This document shows, piece by piece, positions 25,888 to 34,242 of a stretch of 64,000 nt of DNA (position 1 is the stretch's first letter; the number at the start of each line of letters is the position of its first letter). This stretch comes from Flavobacterium sp. NRK1. Its GTDB lineage: Bacteria > Bacteroidota > Bacteroidia > Flavobacteriales > Flavobacteriaceae. The stretch is taken from the NCBI RefSeq assembly GCF_024054175.1, contig NZ_JAMXLA010000001.1, forward strand, positions 1,358,528-1,422,527. Direction: 5' to 3'. The notes under the pieces are model-generated. The model worked only from the letters and a program-made list of their open reading frames with translations, ran no database searches and was not told the origin of the DNA. The position numbers were made by a program, and so were the translations under genes.

Positions 25888-26541
25888 ATGACGTATTCTG
25901 AAGAAAATTACCTTAAAATAATATACCACTTATCCCTTACTCAAAACAAGGGTATAACTACAAATGCAATTGCTAACGAAATGGAAAGCAAACCATCATC
26001 TGTTACAGATATGGTTCAGAAGCTTGCCGATAAGGGACTTGTTATTTATAAAAAATACCAGGGTGTTTCGCTTACCGACGAAGGAATGTTTACTGCATTG
26101 ATGATTGTGCGCAAACATCGTTTGTGGGAAGTATTTCTGCTTGAAAAACTTGATTTTTCATGGGATGAGGTGCACGATGTTGCAGAACAGCTTGAGCATA
26201 TTAAAAGCGAAAAACTTACTAATAAACTGGAGGAGTTTTTAGATTTTCCTACGGAAGACCCTCACGGAGACCCAATACCCGACCGTAATGGTAAAATAGC
26301 CAAAATAGATAAAAAACTGCTTTCTGAAATTGCAGTGGGCAAAAAAGTGATTTGCGTAGGAGTAAAAGATAGCTCCTCGGCATTTTTACAATACCTTGAT
26401 AAACAGCAAATAGCTCTTGGTTCTGCCATAGAGGTAGTTAGCAAAGAAGATTTTGATATGTCTTTAACCCTAAAACTGGGAGACAAGCTGGTAACCGTTT
26501 CAAACAAAATAGCGGCCAACCTGTTTGTAAAAACCGTATAA
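25888..26541 (+). CDS. DtxR/MntR-family metal-dependent regulator
   Basis: 217 aa from MTYSEENYLKIIYHLS, the classic start of the family. N-terminal winged helix (about 1-65, with TNAIANEMESKPSSVTDMVQKL), a metal-binding dimerisation domain (about 65-140, including VRKHRLWEVFLLEKL and EDPHGDPIPD) and a C-terminal FeoA/SH3-like domain. It precedes an Nramp manganese/iron transporter by 4 nt, so it most likely represses that operon when metal is plentiful, as MntR does. Confidence 0.92.
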   Translation: MTYSEENYLKIIYHLSLTQNKGITTNAIANEMESKPSSVTDMVQKLADKGLVIYKKYQGVSLTDEGMFTALMIVRKHRLWEVFLLEKLDFSWDEVHDVAEQLEHIKSEKLTNKLEEFLDFPTEDPHGDPIPDRNGKIAKIDKKLLSEIAVGKKVICVGVKDSSSAFLQYLDKQQIALGSAIEVVSKEDFDMSLTLKLGDKLVTVSNKIAANLFVKTV

Positions 26542-26545
26542 ATAT

Positions 26546-28432
26546 ATGGAACACCGCAACGGTAATTCGCTGGAAGAAGTGCACGAGTCGGTTGCTGTAG
26601 GGCAAAACACCTCGGTATGGAAAAAAGTGCTGGCCTTTTTTGGTCCGGCATATATGATAAGTGTAGGTTATATGGATCCGGGAAACTGGGCTACCGATAT
26701 TGCCGGAGGAAGCCAGTTTGGCTACTCGCTGCTTTGGGTGTTGCTTATGAGCAACATAATGGCTTTACTACTGCAAAGCCTTAGTGCCCGGTTGGGTATA
26801 GTGAGCCGTAGGGATTTAGCACAGGCATCGCGTGAAACCTATTCTAAAGGCATAAACTACTTTTTATACGGGCTTGCCGAAATTGCTATTGCGGCATGCG
26901 ATCTTGCCGAAGTACTGGGTATGGCTATAGGATTAAAATTACTGTTTGACCTGCCCTTGCTTTGGGGCGTTAGTATAACAATGTTTGATACTTTCCTGCT
27001 TTTATTCTTAATGAATAAAGGAATAAAAAAAATGGAAGCATTTATCATTGGCCTTATTGCTATTATCGGCCTTTCTTTTCTGGCAGAAATGTTTTTTGCA
27101 AAGCCAAATGTTGGTGAGGTGGTGCAGGGGTTTATACCAAATATGCCTAACGGGGCTGCACTATATATTGCAATTGGTATAATAGGTGCTACTGTAATGC
27201 CGCATAATTTATACCTCCATTCGTCGCTGGTACAAACACGTAAATTTGACAGGTCTTTTAAGGGTATAAAGCAGGCAATACGATATAATTTTATAGATTC
27301 TGTAGTGGCGCTTAATATGGCCTTTTTTGTAAATGCAGCTATACTTATACTGGCAGCAGCAACATTTTATACTGCGGGCAGGCATGACGTAGCCGATATT
27401 CAGGATGCTCATAAACTGCTTGAACCTATGTTGGGGTCGGGGTGGGCAGCACCATTGTTTGCGTTGGCACTTATTGCTGCCGGGCAAAGTTCTACAATAA
27501 CAGGTACGCTTGCCGGACAAATTGTTATGGAAGGTTACCTTAACCTGCGCATACAACCCTGGGTACGCCGCATTGTAACACGCCTTATTGCTATAGCTCC
27601 TGCTTTTTTAACAATATTATATTTTGGAGAAGAATCTACCGGGAAACTTCTTGTTTTTAGCCAGGTAGTGCTTAGTTTGCAACTGGGTTTTGCAATTATT
27701 CCGCTTATTCATTTTGTGAGCGATAAAACTAAAATGAATGAGTTTGCTATTGGGCGTTTTACAAAAATAGCATCGTGGGCAATAGCACTTATTATAGTTT
27801 CGCTAAATGGTAAATTGGTTTACGACGAAATTAAAACATGGGTTACAGAAGCTGAAAATCCTGTTTATATATGGGTTTTTGTAGTGCCGGTTGCTGTTTT
27901 TGCCACAGGAATATTATTGTATATAATTATAGATCCTTTTGTACGAAAAACAAGGGCTTCTGTTCCGCATGTGCCACATATAGATGAAGTTATTGTACAG
28001 GAACAATCGGGTGCAATTGTATATGATAATATAGCCATAGCACTGGATTTTTCTAAAACCGATGTGAAAAGTATTGCCAGTGCTATGCAATTAGGTGGAA
28101 AAAGTGCTCATTATACCCTTATACATGTTGTAGAAACAGTAGGCGCCATGATGTATGGCGACCAGGCAAATGATTTCGAAACAAAATCGGATACAAACTA
28201 CCTGGTAAAATACAAGGAGGCTCTGGAAGAAAAAGGATATAATGTTACCACACGCCTTAGTTTTGGAAGCCCTAAAAAGCAAATTCCTTTAATTGTTAAT
28301 CAGTCCGGTAATTTTGACATCCTTATTCTTGGAGCACATGGACATAACTTTATAAAAGATATTATTCTGGGAACTACTGTAGATGCTGTAAGGCATAAAG
28401 TGAGTATTCCTGTCCTTATCATTAAAGATTAG
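26546..28432 (+). CDS. Nramp (MntH-like) metal transporter fused to a UspA domain
   Basis: 628 aa. Residues about 30-450 are an Nramp divalent-metal/proton symporter with 11 TM segments; the metal-site motif is GYMDPGNWATDI in TM1 and the TM6 motif is ATVMPHNLYLHSSL. Residues about 488-628 form a universal stress protein domain with the ATP-binding signature G-x2-G-x9-G(T): GAHGHNFIKDIILGTT. Ordinary MntH proteins stop near 410-430 aa, so the cytosolic domain is an addition that may sense nucleotide or stress. Operon with the MntR-like regulator. Confidence 0.93.
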   Translation: MEHRNGNSLEEVHESVAVGQNTSVWKKVLAFFGPAYMISVGYMDPGNWATDIAGGSQFGYSLLWVLLMSNIMALLLQSLSARLGIVSRRDLAQASRETYSKGINYFLYGLAEIAIAACDLAEVLGMAIGLKLLFDLPLLWGVSITMFDTFLLLFLMNKGIKKMEAFIIGLIAIIGLSFLAEMFFAKPNVGEVVQGFIPNMPNGAALYIAIGIIGATVMPHNLYLHSSLVQTRKFDRSFKGIKQAIRYNFIDSVVALNMAFFVNAAILILAAATFYTAGRHDVADIQDAHKLLEPMLGSGWAAPLFALALIAAGQSSTITGTLAGQIVMEGYLNLRIQPWVRRIVTRLIAIAPAFLTILYFGEESTGKLLVFSQVVLSLQLGFAIIPLIHFVSDKTKMNEFAIGRFTKIASWAIALIIVSLNGKLVYDEIKTWVTEAENPVYIWVFVVPVAVFATGILLYIIIDPFVRKTRASVPHVPHIDEVIVQEQSGAIVYDNIAIALDFSKTDVKSIASAMQLGGKSAHYTLIHVVETVGAMMYGDQANDFETKSDTNYLVKYKEALEEKGYNVTTRLSFGSPKKQIPLIVNQSGNFDILILGAHGHNFIKDIILGTTVDAVRHKVSIPVLIIKD

Positions 28433-28441
28433 TTTTTTGAA

Positions 28442-28481
28442 CTTTTCAACAAAGTAAATATGGGCTTTTCAACAAAATAAA
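28442..28481. promoter_or_regulatory. Tandem direct repeat upstream of the aldehyde dehydrogenase
   Basis: CTTTTCAACAAAGTAAA (28442-28458) and CTTTTCAACAAAATAAA (28465-28481): two 17-bp copies matching at 16 of 17 positions, 23 bp apart start to start. A degenerate -7 box (GAACTTTG, 28498-28505) lies just downstream. Two 17-bp half sites about two helical turns apart are typical of AraC-family operators. Confidence 0.6.
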
Positions 28482-28532
28482 GAACCGATATATACATGAA
28501 CTTTGTCTTATAATTTTAAAATAATTTATAAG

Positions 28533-29948
28533 ATGAAGACAATTGATAAAATGTATGTAAACGGGGAGTTTGTTACGCCCAATGGTACAGATCTTTTTGA
28601 CCTTATAAGCCCAACTACTAATAAACTTACAGGTCAGGTTGTATTAGGAAATGAGCAGGATGTAAACCTTGCTGTTGCTGCGGCAAAAGAGGCTTATAAA
28701 ACTTTCTCTCAAACAACAAAAGAAGAACGTATAACTTACCTTCAAAAATTGCATGATGCTGTTGCCAAAAGACAGGATGAACTGGTTGATGTAATGGTTA
28801 ATGAATATGGCGGAACTTATCAGTTTTGTAAAAATAGCGTGGGTTATATGCTAAGCTCATTTACTACTGCTATTGAAACATTAAAAGCTTTTGAGTTTGA
28901 AAGAACTGTTGGCCGTTCTAAAGTACTTATGCAGTCTTTAGGGGTTGTGGGTATAATAACTCCGTGGAACTCCAGTAATGGCTTTATATGCAATAAGCTT
29001 GCAACAGCTATTTCAGCGGGTAGTACAGTGGTTATTAAACCAAGTGAAATGAGCGCACAGCAAACACAATTATTATTAGAATGCTTTCATGAAGCAGGTT
29101 TGCCTAAAGGTGTATTTAACGTAATAAATGGTCTTGGTACAGTAGTGGGTAATGCCATTACAAACCATCCTGATATTGCAAAAATTTCATTTACAGGTTC
29201 TACAGCGGTTGGTAAATCTATTGCCAGAGGAGCTGTCGATACTCTAAAACGTGTAACGCTGGAACTGGGTGGAAAATCACCTAATATTATTCTTGACGAT
29301 GCTAATTTTGAAACGGCTATACCTATGGCTATTGCCGCTGCTTATATGAACAGTGGGCAGGCCTGTATTGCAGGTACACGTTTACTGGTTCCTGAAAACA
29401 GGCTTGATGAGGTTAATCAGTTGGTTAAAGCTACTGTTGAAAAGGTAAAGGTTGGGAATCCGGCAGATGAAGATACGGTAGTAGGGCCTATGGTTAGCAA
29501 AAAACAATATGAACGTGTACAGGGCTATATTAAATTAGGTATTGAAGAGGGTGCACAACTGCTTATAGGTGGTGAAGGTCAGCCCGAAGGCCTTGAGGCT
29601 GGCAACTTTGTAAAACCAACGGTATTTACAAATGTAAAAAACACTATGCGTATTGCCAGAGAAGAAATTTTTGGACCTGTACTGTCTATAATTACTTATA
29701 AAGATGAAGAGGATGCTATTGCTATTGCTAATGATACCGATTATGGTTTGCAGGCTTATGTAAGTTCTGGTGATGGGCAAAGGGCACATAGGGTAGCATC
29801 TAAAATTGTTGCCGGACGTGTAATGATTAATGCACTTACTCATGATCCGCATGCGCCATTCGGCGGATTTAAACAATCCGGTATTGGCAGGGAGTTTGGC
29901 TCTTACGGCCTTGAAGAATATGTAGAGCCTAAAACACTATTGGTTTAA
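28533..29948 (+). CDS. NAD(P)-dependent aldehyde dehydrogenase
   Basis: 471 aa from the ATG at 28533 (MKTIDKMYVNGEFV). Catalytic Cys in MNSGQACIAGTRLL, general-base Glu in VTLELGGKSPNII, and the ITPWNSSNG and FTGSTAVGKSI nucleotide-site segments are intact. The substrate aldehyde cannot be read. A 17-bp direct repeat lies in its promoter region and an AraC-family gene follows 111 nt downstream on the same strand, so it is probably induced through that regulator. Confidence 0.93.
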   Translation: MKTIDKMYVNGEFVTPNGTDLFDLISPTTNKLTGQVVLGNEQDVNLAVAAAKEAYKTFSQTTKEERITYLQKLHDAVAKRQDELVDVMVNEYGGTYQFCKNSVGYMLSSFTTAIETLKAFEFERTVGRSKVLMQSLGVVGIITPWNSSNGFICNKLATAISAGSTVVIKPSEMSAQQTQLLLECFHEAGLPKGVFNVINGLGTVVGNAITNHPDIAKISFTGSTAVGKSIARGAVDTLKRVTLELGGKSPNIILDDANFETAIPMAIAAAYMNSGQACIAGTRLLVPENRLDEVNQLVKATVEKVKVGNPADEDTVVGPMVSKKQYERVQGYIKLGIEEGAQLLIGGEGQPEGLEAGNFVKPTVFTNVKNTMRIAREEIFGPVLSIITYKDEEDAIAIANDTDYGLQAYVSSGDGQRAHRVASKIVAGRVMINALTHDPHAPFGGFKQSGIGREFGSYGLEEYVEPKTLLV

Positions 29949-30059
29949 GCTTAGCTGTAATGTAATTTTGATGATAAGAGAAATCCTGCCAATACTTATC
30001 TGAGATTTCTCTTATTCTTGAAATTACAAATACGCTTTTTAATTTTTATCTTTACTATA

Positions 30060-30857
30060 ATGGAAACAATTCAGAGAGCCCCTATACAATTTTCATGTTA
30101 TTTTTCCCGTAGCAGGCTGGGTGAAAACTTTGTATCTGAACATGCAATAAGCTATGTAGTATCGGGTACAAATACGCTGGATGATGGAGTACATACACAA
30201 ACTTTTGGTGAAGGCGAAATGTATTTTTGCAGAAGAAACCAGTTGTTAAAATATGTAAAAAATCCTACTGAAGCGGGAGAATTCCGCTCGGTGTCTATGT
30301 TCTTTACACAAGAGTTTTTAAGAGAATTCAGTATTAAGTATGGGTATAGTGCTTCTTTAAAATTAGATATCCCTGCTTATATTCAGCTTGATGAAAAATC
30401 TTTGCTGGCAGGTTATATGAATTCACTAAGGCAATATGAGGAAATGTTTAATCAGCAGCCTGATTCTCCTTTGTATAAAATTAAACAGGAAGAAGCTATT
30501 TTATTGCTGCTTAAAGCCTATCCTGAGCTGGCAAATATATTATTTGACTTTTCAGATCCGGGTAAGATAGACCTTGAAGCTTTTATGCAGCAAAACTATC
30601 ATTTTAATGTAGATATTAATCGTTTTGCCTATTTAACCGGCAGAAGCCTTTCTGGCTTTAAGCGCGATTTCGAAAAAATATTTAATATTTCACCCGGGCG
30701 GTGGCTGCTGCAACGAAGGTTAAAAGAAGCGTATTATTTGTTAAAGGAAGAAAAGAAAGCCGTAAGCGATATTTATCTTGATCTTGGTTTTGAAGACCTC
30801 TCGCATTTTTCGTTTGCTTTTAAAAAACAATATGGCATGGCTCCGTCTCAGGTTTAG
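30060..30857 (+). CDS. AraC-family transcriptional regulator
   Basis: About 265 aa from the ATG at 30060 (METIQRAPIQF); a TTG start upstream at 30018 is less likely. N-terminal cupin-like half with VVSGTNTLDDGVHTQTFGEGE, and a C-terminal double HTH (about 170-265) with VDINRFAYLTGRSLSGFKRDF and SDIYLDLGFEDLSHFSFAFKK, ending YGMAPSQ. It is the best candidate for binding the tandem 17-bp repeats at 28442-28481. Its stop overlaps the stop of the oppositely oriented Cys-rich peptide gene. Confidence 0.9.
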   Translation: METIQRAPIQFSCYFSRSRLGENFVSEHAISYVVSGTNTLDDGVHTQTFGEGEMYFCRRNQLLKYVKNPTEAGEFRSVSMFFTQEFLREFSIKYGYSASLKLDIPAYIQLDEKSLLAGYMNSLRQYEEMFNQQPDSPLYKIKQEEAILLLLKAYPELANILFDFSDPGKIDLEAFMQQNYHFNVDINRFAYLTGRSLSGFKRDFEKIFNISPGRWLLQRRLKEAYYLLKEEKKAVSDIYLDLGFEDLSHFSFAFKKQYGMAPSQV

Positions 30858-30976
30858 CTGCACCCGCAATCAGGTCCGCAATTCCCTGATTTCTTATTTT
30901 TAAAGAAATATTTCTTAATCAGAAAAGCTACTGCACCTGCCACCACTATATATACTATTATGTTTTGTATATCCAT
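30854..30976 (-). CDS. FeoB-associated Cys-rich membrane protein (40 aa)
   Basis: A very short gene. The 40-residue product has one TM helix (about 5-20, NIIVYIVVAGAVAFLI), a basic stretch (KKYFFKNKKSG) and a Cys-rich end NCGPDCGCS. This is the layout of the FeoB-associated Cys-rich membrane proteins that follow feoB in many bacteria and are proposed to help Fe2+ passage. In this strand order it lies just downstream of feoB: its ATG is 4 nt past the feoB stop. Its own stop overlaps the AraC stop by convergent transcription. Confidence 0.85.
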   Translation of the reverse strand: MDIQNIIVYIVVAGAVAFLIKKYFFKNKKSGNCGPDCGCS

Positions 30977-30980
30977 CGCT

Positions 30981-33089
30981 TTACTTTAAAAGTTGATAGG
31001 TAATTAGCGAAACTATATAAGCAAAGCCGCTCATTCCTATTAATTGAATTAAAGGCCATTTCCATGAATTGGTCTCTTTTTTGGTTATTGCCAGCGTACT
31101 AATGCATTGCATTGCAAAAGCATAGAACAGCAATAATGATGCCCCTGTTGCAAAATTAAATACCTTTTTTCCTGTAAGCGGATTAATTTCGCTGGTCATG
31201 CGTTCTTTTATAGTTGCTTCGTCTTCACCGCTGCTGCCTATATTATATATTGTAGCCAGTGTACCAACAAATACTTCTCGTGCAGCAAAAGAAGACACAA
31301 TAGCAATACCTATTTTCCAGTCATACCCTAAAGGGCGTATAACAGGCTCAATATTTTTACCTATAATTCCAATATATGAATTTTCAAGCTGGTAGGCAGC
31401 TACTTTATCATTAAGCTGTTTTTGAGATACCGAAGAATTTGCAGACTGCGCGGCAATAATTTCTCTGGCTTTACTAAAATCATCGCCCGGGCCGTGCGAT
31501 CCTAAAAACCATATAATTATAGATAATGCTAAAATAATTTTACCTGCGCCATATACAAAAGCTTTGGTTTTTTCAAGCACGTTAAGCCCGACATTTTTAA
31601 TAAGCGGAAGCTTATAATTAGGCATTTCGGCAACAAAAAAGCTTTTGTGTTTTAGTTTTAAAATTTTGTTCAGTATCCATGCGGAGAGTAATGCACCACT
31701 AAATCCTAACAGGTATAGCAGCATTAATGTTAACCCCTGCAGGTTAAAAATACCCAGTACCATTTTTTCGGGTATTACCAGAGATATTAATATGGTATAT
31801 ACGGGAAGCCTTGCCGAACAGGTTGTAAAAGGTGTAACCAGTATGGTTATAAGCCTTTCGCGCCAGTTCTCGATATTTCGTGCCGACATTATAGCAGGAA
31901 TAGCACAGGCTGTACCCGAAATAAGAGGCACAACACTCTTACCGCTAAGGCCGAAACGTTTCATTATTTTATCCATTAAAAATACTACCCGGCTCATATA
32001 ACCGCTTTCTTCCAGTACAGAAATGAACATGAATAAAAAGGCAATTTGCGGAATAAATATAACTACTCCGCCTATACCCGGAATAATACCCTGCGATATA
32101 AGATCGGTGAGTTTACCCGGCGGAAGATGTGTTTCGGTATAGGAAGCCAACGATGCAAAACTCTTGTCAATAAAATCCATAGGTATGCTTGACCATGAAA
32201 ATATAGACTGGAATATGAGCATTAATATCATTATGAATATTACATAGCCAAAAACCTTATGTGTAAGTACCCTGTCCAGCCTTGCGCGAAGGTCTTTAGC
32301 TTTAGAGTTATCTACAGTCTGCCCTTCTTTAAGCACGTCATTAATAAACTGGTAACGCTTAATAGTTTCCTTTTGCTGCATCCGTTTTAAATCGGGTTTG
32401 CTTTTGGCAAAAGAGCTGTTGCTTTCAATCTCATTACGTTCAAGCTGTCCAAAGTTTACATCCTGAGTAATTACAAGCCATAGCTTATATAATAACTGTT
32501 TAGGGAAAGCATTTCGGAGTCCGTTAAAATAGTCAGGATCTATTACAGATGCATTAAGGCATGGTTCTGTAGAAAGGCTTTGGTAATTAACTATCAGCCC
32601 TTTTATAGTGTCTATACCGATGCCCTTACGTGAACTTACAAGGGCAATACGTGTTTTTAAGTGATGTTCAAGATAAGGAATGTCAAGTGTAATACCTTTT
32701 CTCTCCATTCTGTCGCTCATGTTTATAACCAGAATGGTAGGAATTTCAAGGTCTTTTATCTGGGTAAAAAGAAGTAAGTTACGTTTAAGGTTTTCTACAT
32801 CGGTAACTACAACAGCAACATCAGGGTAATCTTTATCGTTCTTATTAAGCAACAGCTCAATAACTACATTTTCATCTATAGAACTGGCATTAAGGCTATA
32901 GGTACCCGGCAGGTCCATTACTATGCCTCTTGCACCATAAGGCAGTTTACACGATCCGGTTTTGCGTTCTACAGTAATTCCCGGATAGTTGCCCACCTGC
33001 TGGTTAAGACCTGTTAAATGGTTAAAAACAGATGTTTTTCCGGTATTTGGATTGCCTATTAAAGCAATTTTTATATTAGGGGTTGCCAT
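30981..33089 (-). CDS. feoB: Ferrous iron transport protein B
   Basis: 702 aa. N-terminal G domain with G1 GNPNTGKTS (12-20), G3 DLPGTYSL and G4 NMSD, a helical GDI region, then the membrane pore with Gate repeats (LISGTACAIPAIMSARN; ATGASLLLFYAFAMQC). Inner-membrane uptake of Fe2+, active when O2 is low or iron scarce. Its ATG overlaps the end of feoA by one base, and the 40-aa Cys-rich partner follows. Confidence 0.97.
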   Translation of the reverse strand: MATPNIKIALIGNPNTGKTSVFNHLTGLNQQVGNYPGITVERKTGSCKLPYGARGIVMDLPGTYSLNASSIDENVVIELLLNKNDKDYPDVAVVVTDVENLKRNLLLFTQIKDLEIPTILVINMSDRMERKGITLDIPYLEHHLKTRIALVSSRKGIGIDTIKGLIVNYQSLSTEPCLNASVIDPDYFNGLRNAFPKQLLYKLWLVITQDVNFGQLERNEIESNSSFAKSKPDLKRMQQKETIKRYQFINDVLKEGQTVDNSKAKDLRARLDRVLTHKVFGYVIFIMILMLIFQSIFSWSSIPMDFIDKSFASLASYTETHLPPGKLTDLISQGIIPGIGGVVIFIPQIAFLFMFISVLEESGYMSRVVFLMDKIMKRFGLSGKSVVPLISGTACAIPAIMSARNIENWRERLITILVTPFTTCSARLPVYTILISLVIPEKMVLGIFNLQGLTLMLLYLLGFSGALLSAWILNKILKLKHKSFFVAEMPNYKLPLIKNVGLNVLEKTKAFVYGAGKIILALSIIIWFLGSHGPGDDFSKAREIIAAQSANSSVSQKQLNDKVAAYQLENSYIGIIGKNIEPVIRPLGYDWKIGIAIVSSFAAREVFVGTLATIYNIGSSGEDEATIKERMTSEINPLTGKKVFNFATGASLLLFYAFAMQCISTLAITKKETNSWKWPLIQLIGMSGFAYIVSLITYQLLK

Positions 33090-33328
33090 CAGCGTGTGTC
33101 AGTTAAAAATTCAACATCAATCTGCGCTGCCGTTTCCAGTCTTATGGCTACGTGGCTTTCGTTAACGTTGATATAAATAGGATCTCCCAAAGGAGCTACC
33201 TGTAAAAGTTCCACAGTATTGCCGGGCAGGCATCCCATTTCAAGAAGCTTTAATGGTACCGCATCGATATTTAAATCGGTTATTATGGCCTTCTGGCCTT
33301 TTTTTAGCCCTGCGAGTGTGGTTTTCAC
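33089..33328 (-). CDS. feoA: Ferrous iron transport protein A
   Basis: 79 aa, single FeoA SH3-like domain: LKKGQKAIITDLNIDAVPLKLLEMGCLPGNTVELLQVAPLG matches the family from end to end. Cytosolic partner that stimulates FeoB. First gene of feoA-feoB-Cys-rich peptide. A -7 box lies at 33355-33362. The ATTCTAAA half of the repeat found at the hemA/araC region also occurs, on the minus strand, in the feoA leader. Confidence 0.95.
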   Translation of the reverse strand: MKTTLAGLKKGQKAIITDLNIDAVPLKLLEMGCLPGNTVELLQVAPLGDPIYINVNESHVAIRLETAAQIDVEFLTDTR

Positions 33329-33354
33329 TATTTATTTAGAATGAATTCAGATTG

Positions 33355-33362
33355 CAAAAGTA
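33355..33362 (-). promoter_or_regulatory. -7 promoter box (TACTTTTG) of the feo operon
   Basis: Minus-strand TACTTTTG, a perfect TAnnTTTG match 26 nt before the feoA ATG and downstream of the SCO1 stop, so feo can be transcribed on its own. Confidence 0.55.
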
Positions 33363-33383
33363 TGAATTAATATCCAAACAGCC

Positions 33384-34076
33384 CTACTTTTCGTTAGCTG
33401 AGAGCCATTTAATATCTTCCAGAAGTTGTTTTACATTCTTTTCTCCTTCAACATTCTTGTCAAGGTTGGTTCCGTTATAAAATCCTCTTATGCGCCCGTG
33501 CGAATCTACCAGTATAAAGTTCTCGGTATGCACCATATCATAGAGTTCTTTTGAACTTGTAGTTTTAACCGCCAGGTATGATTTTCGCGCTATGTAATAA
33601 ATGTCTTCTTTTTTACCAGTAACCAAATTCCATTTGCTGTCTATAACACCTTTTTCCAGGGCATATTTTTTAAGCACAAGCACACTGTCGATATCCGGAG
33701 TTACAGAGTGAGAGAGTAACATTACTTTAGGATCATTTTTTATTTGTTCCTGCAGCCATTCCATATTTTTTGTCATTTTCGGGCAGATGGACTGGCATGT
33801 AGTAAAAAAGAAATCGGCTACATATATTTTACCTTTATAATCTTCCTGAGTAATAGTTTTGCCGTTTTGGTTTGTAAATGAAAAATCGGCTATTTTATGG
33901 TTGCGCGCAACATACTGCACGGTGCTGTCTACCAGTTCAGGGTTTACATCAGCAGGGCTGTATACTTTTAAATATTTTCTTGGGGTGAGTGCATCCTTAA
34001 AAAGGAAAAGTATAACAGCAGAAAGTATTGCCAGTACGAGGAAAAAGAGTTTATATTTTTTAAAGAATTGTACCAT
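33384..34076 (-). CDS. SCO1/SenC family copper-binding/redox protein
   Basis: About 230 aa from the preferred ATG at 34074-34076 (MVQFFKKYKLFFLVLAIL), which gives a standard membrane anchor; a longer frame up to 34166 adds an unlikely 30 residues. Thioredoxin-like domain with the Cu ligands CQSICPK (CxxxC) and the conserved His in DMVHTENFILVD. SCO proteins deliver copper to, or maintain the redox state of, the CuA site of cytochrome oxidase. It lies 55 nt before feoA on the same strand. Confidence 0.92.
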   Translation of the reverse strand: MVQFFKKYKLFFLVLAILSAVILFLFKDALTPRKYLKVYSPADVNPELVDSTVQYVARNHKIADFSFTNQNGKTITQEDYKGKIYVADFFFTTCQSICPKMTKNMEWLQEQIKNDPKVMLLSHSVTPDIDSVLVLKKYALEKGVIDSKWNLVTGKKEDIYYIARKSYLAVKTTSSKELYDMVHTENFILVDSHGRIRGFYNGTNLDKNVEGEKNVKQLLEDIKWLSANEK

Positions 34077-34205
34077 TGGGTATAGTTTTTGCAAAATTAA
34101 TAAACAACAGCCTATAAAAGTACAGTAATACAACATGAAATGCCTGTAAAGAATGCTTTTTTGCATATTTAACAGATTTAGTGTTATCTGTTTAGGCTAA
34201 CTTTA

Positions 34206-34213
34206 TATTTTTG
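34206..34213 (+). promoter_or_regulatory. -7 promoter box (TATTTTTG) of the M13 peptidase gene
   Basis: Plus-strand TATTTTTG, a perfect TAnnTTTG match, 29 nt before the M13 peptidase ATG. Confidence 0.5.
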
Positions 34214-34242
34214 TAACCTATAGGATTAAAAAAACGAATTAT

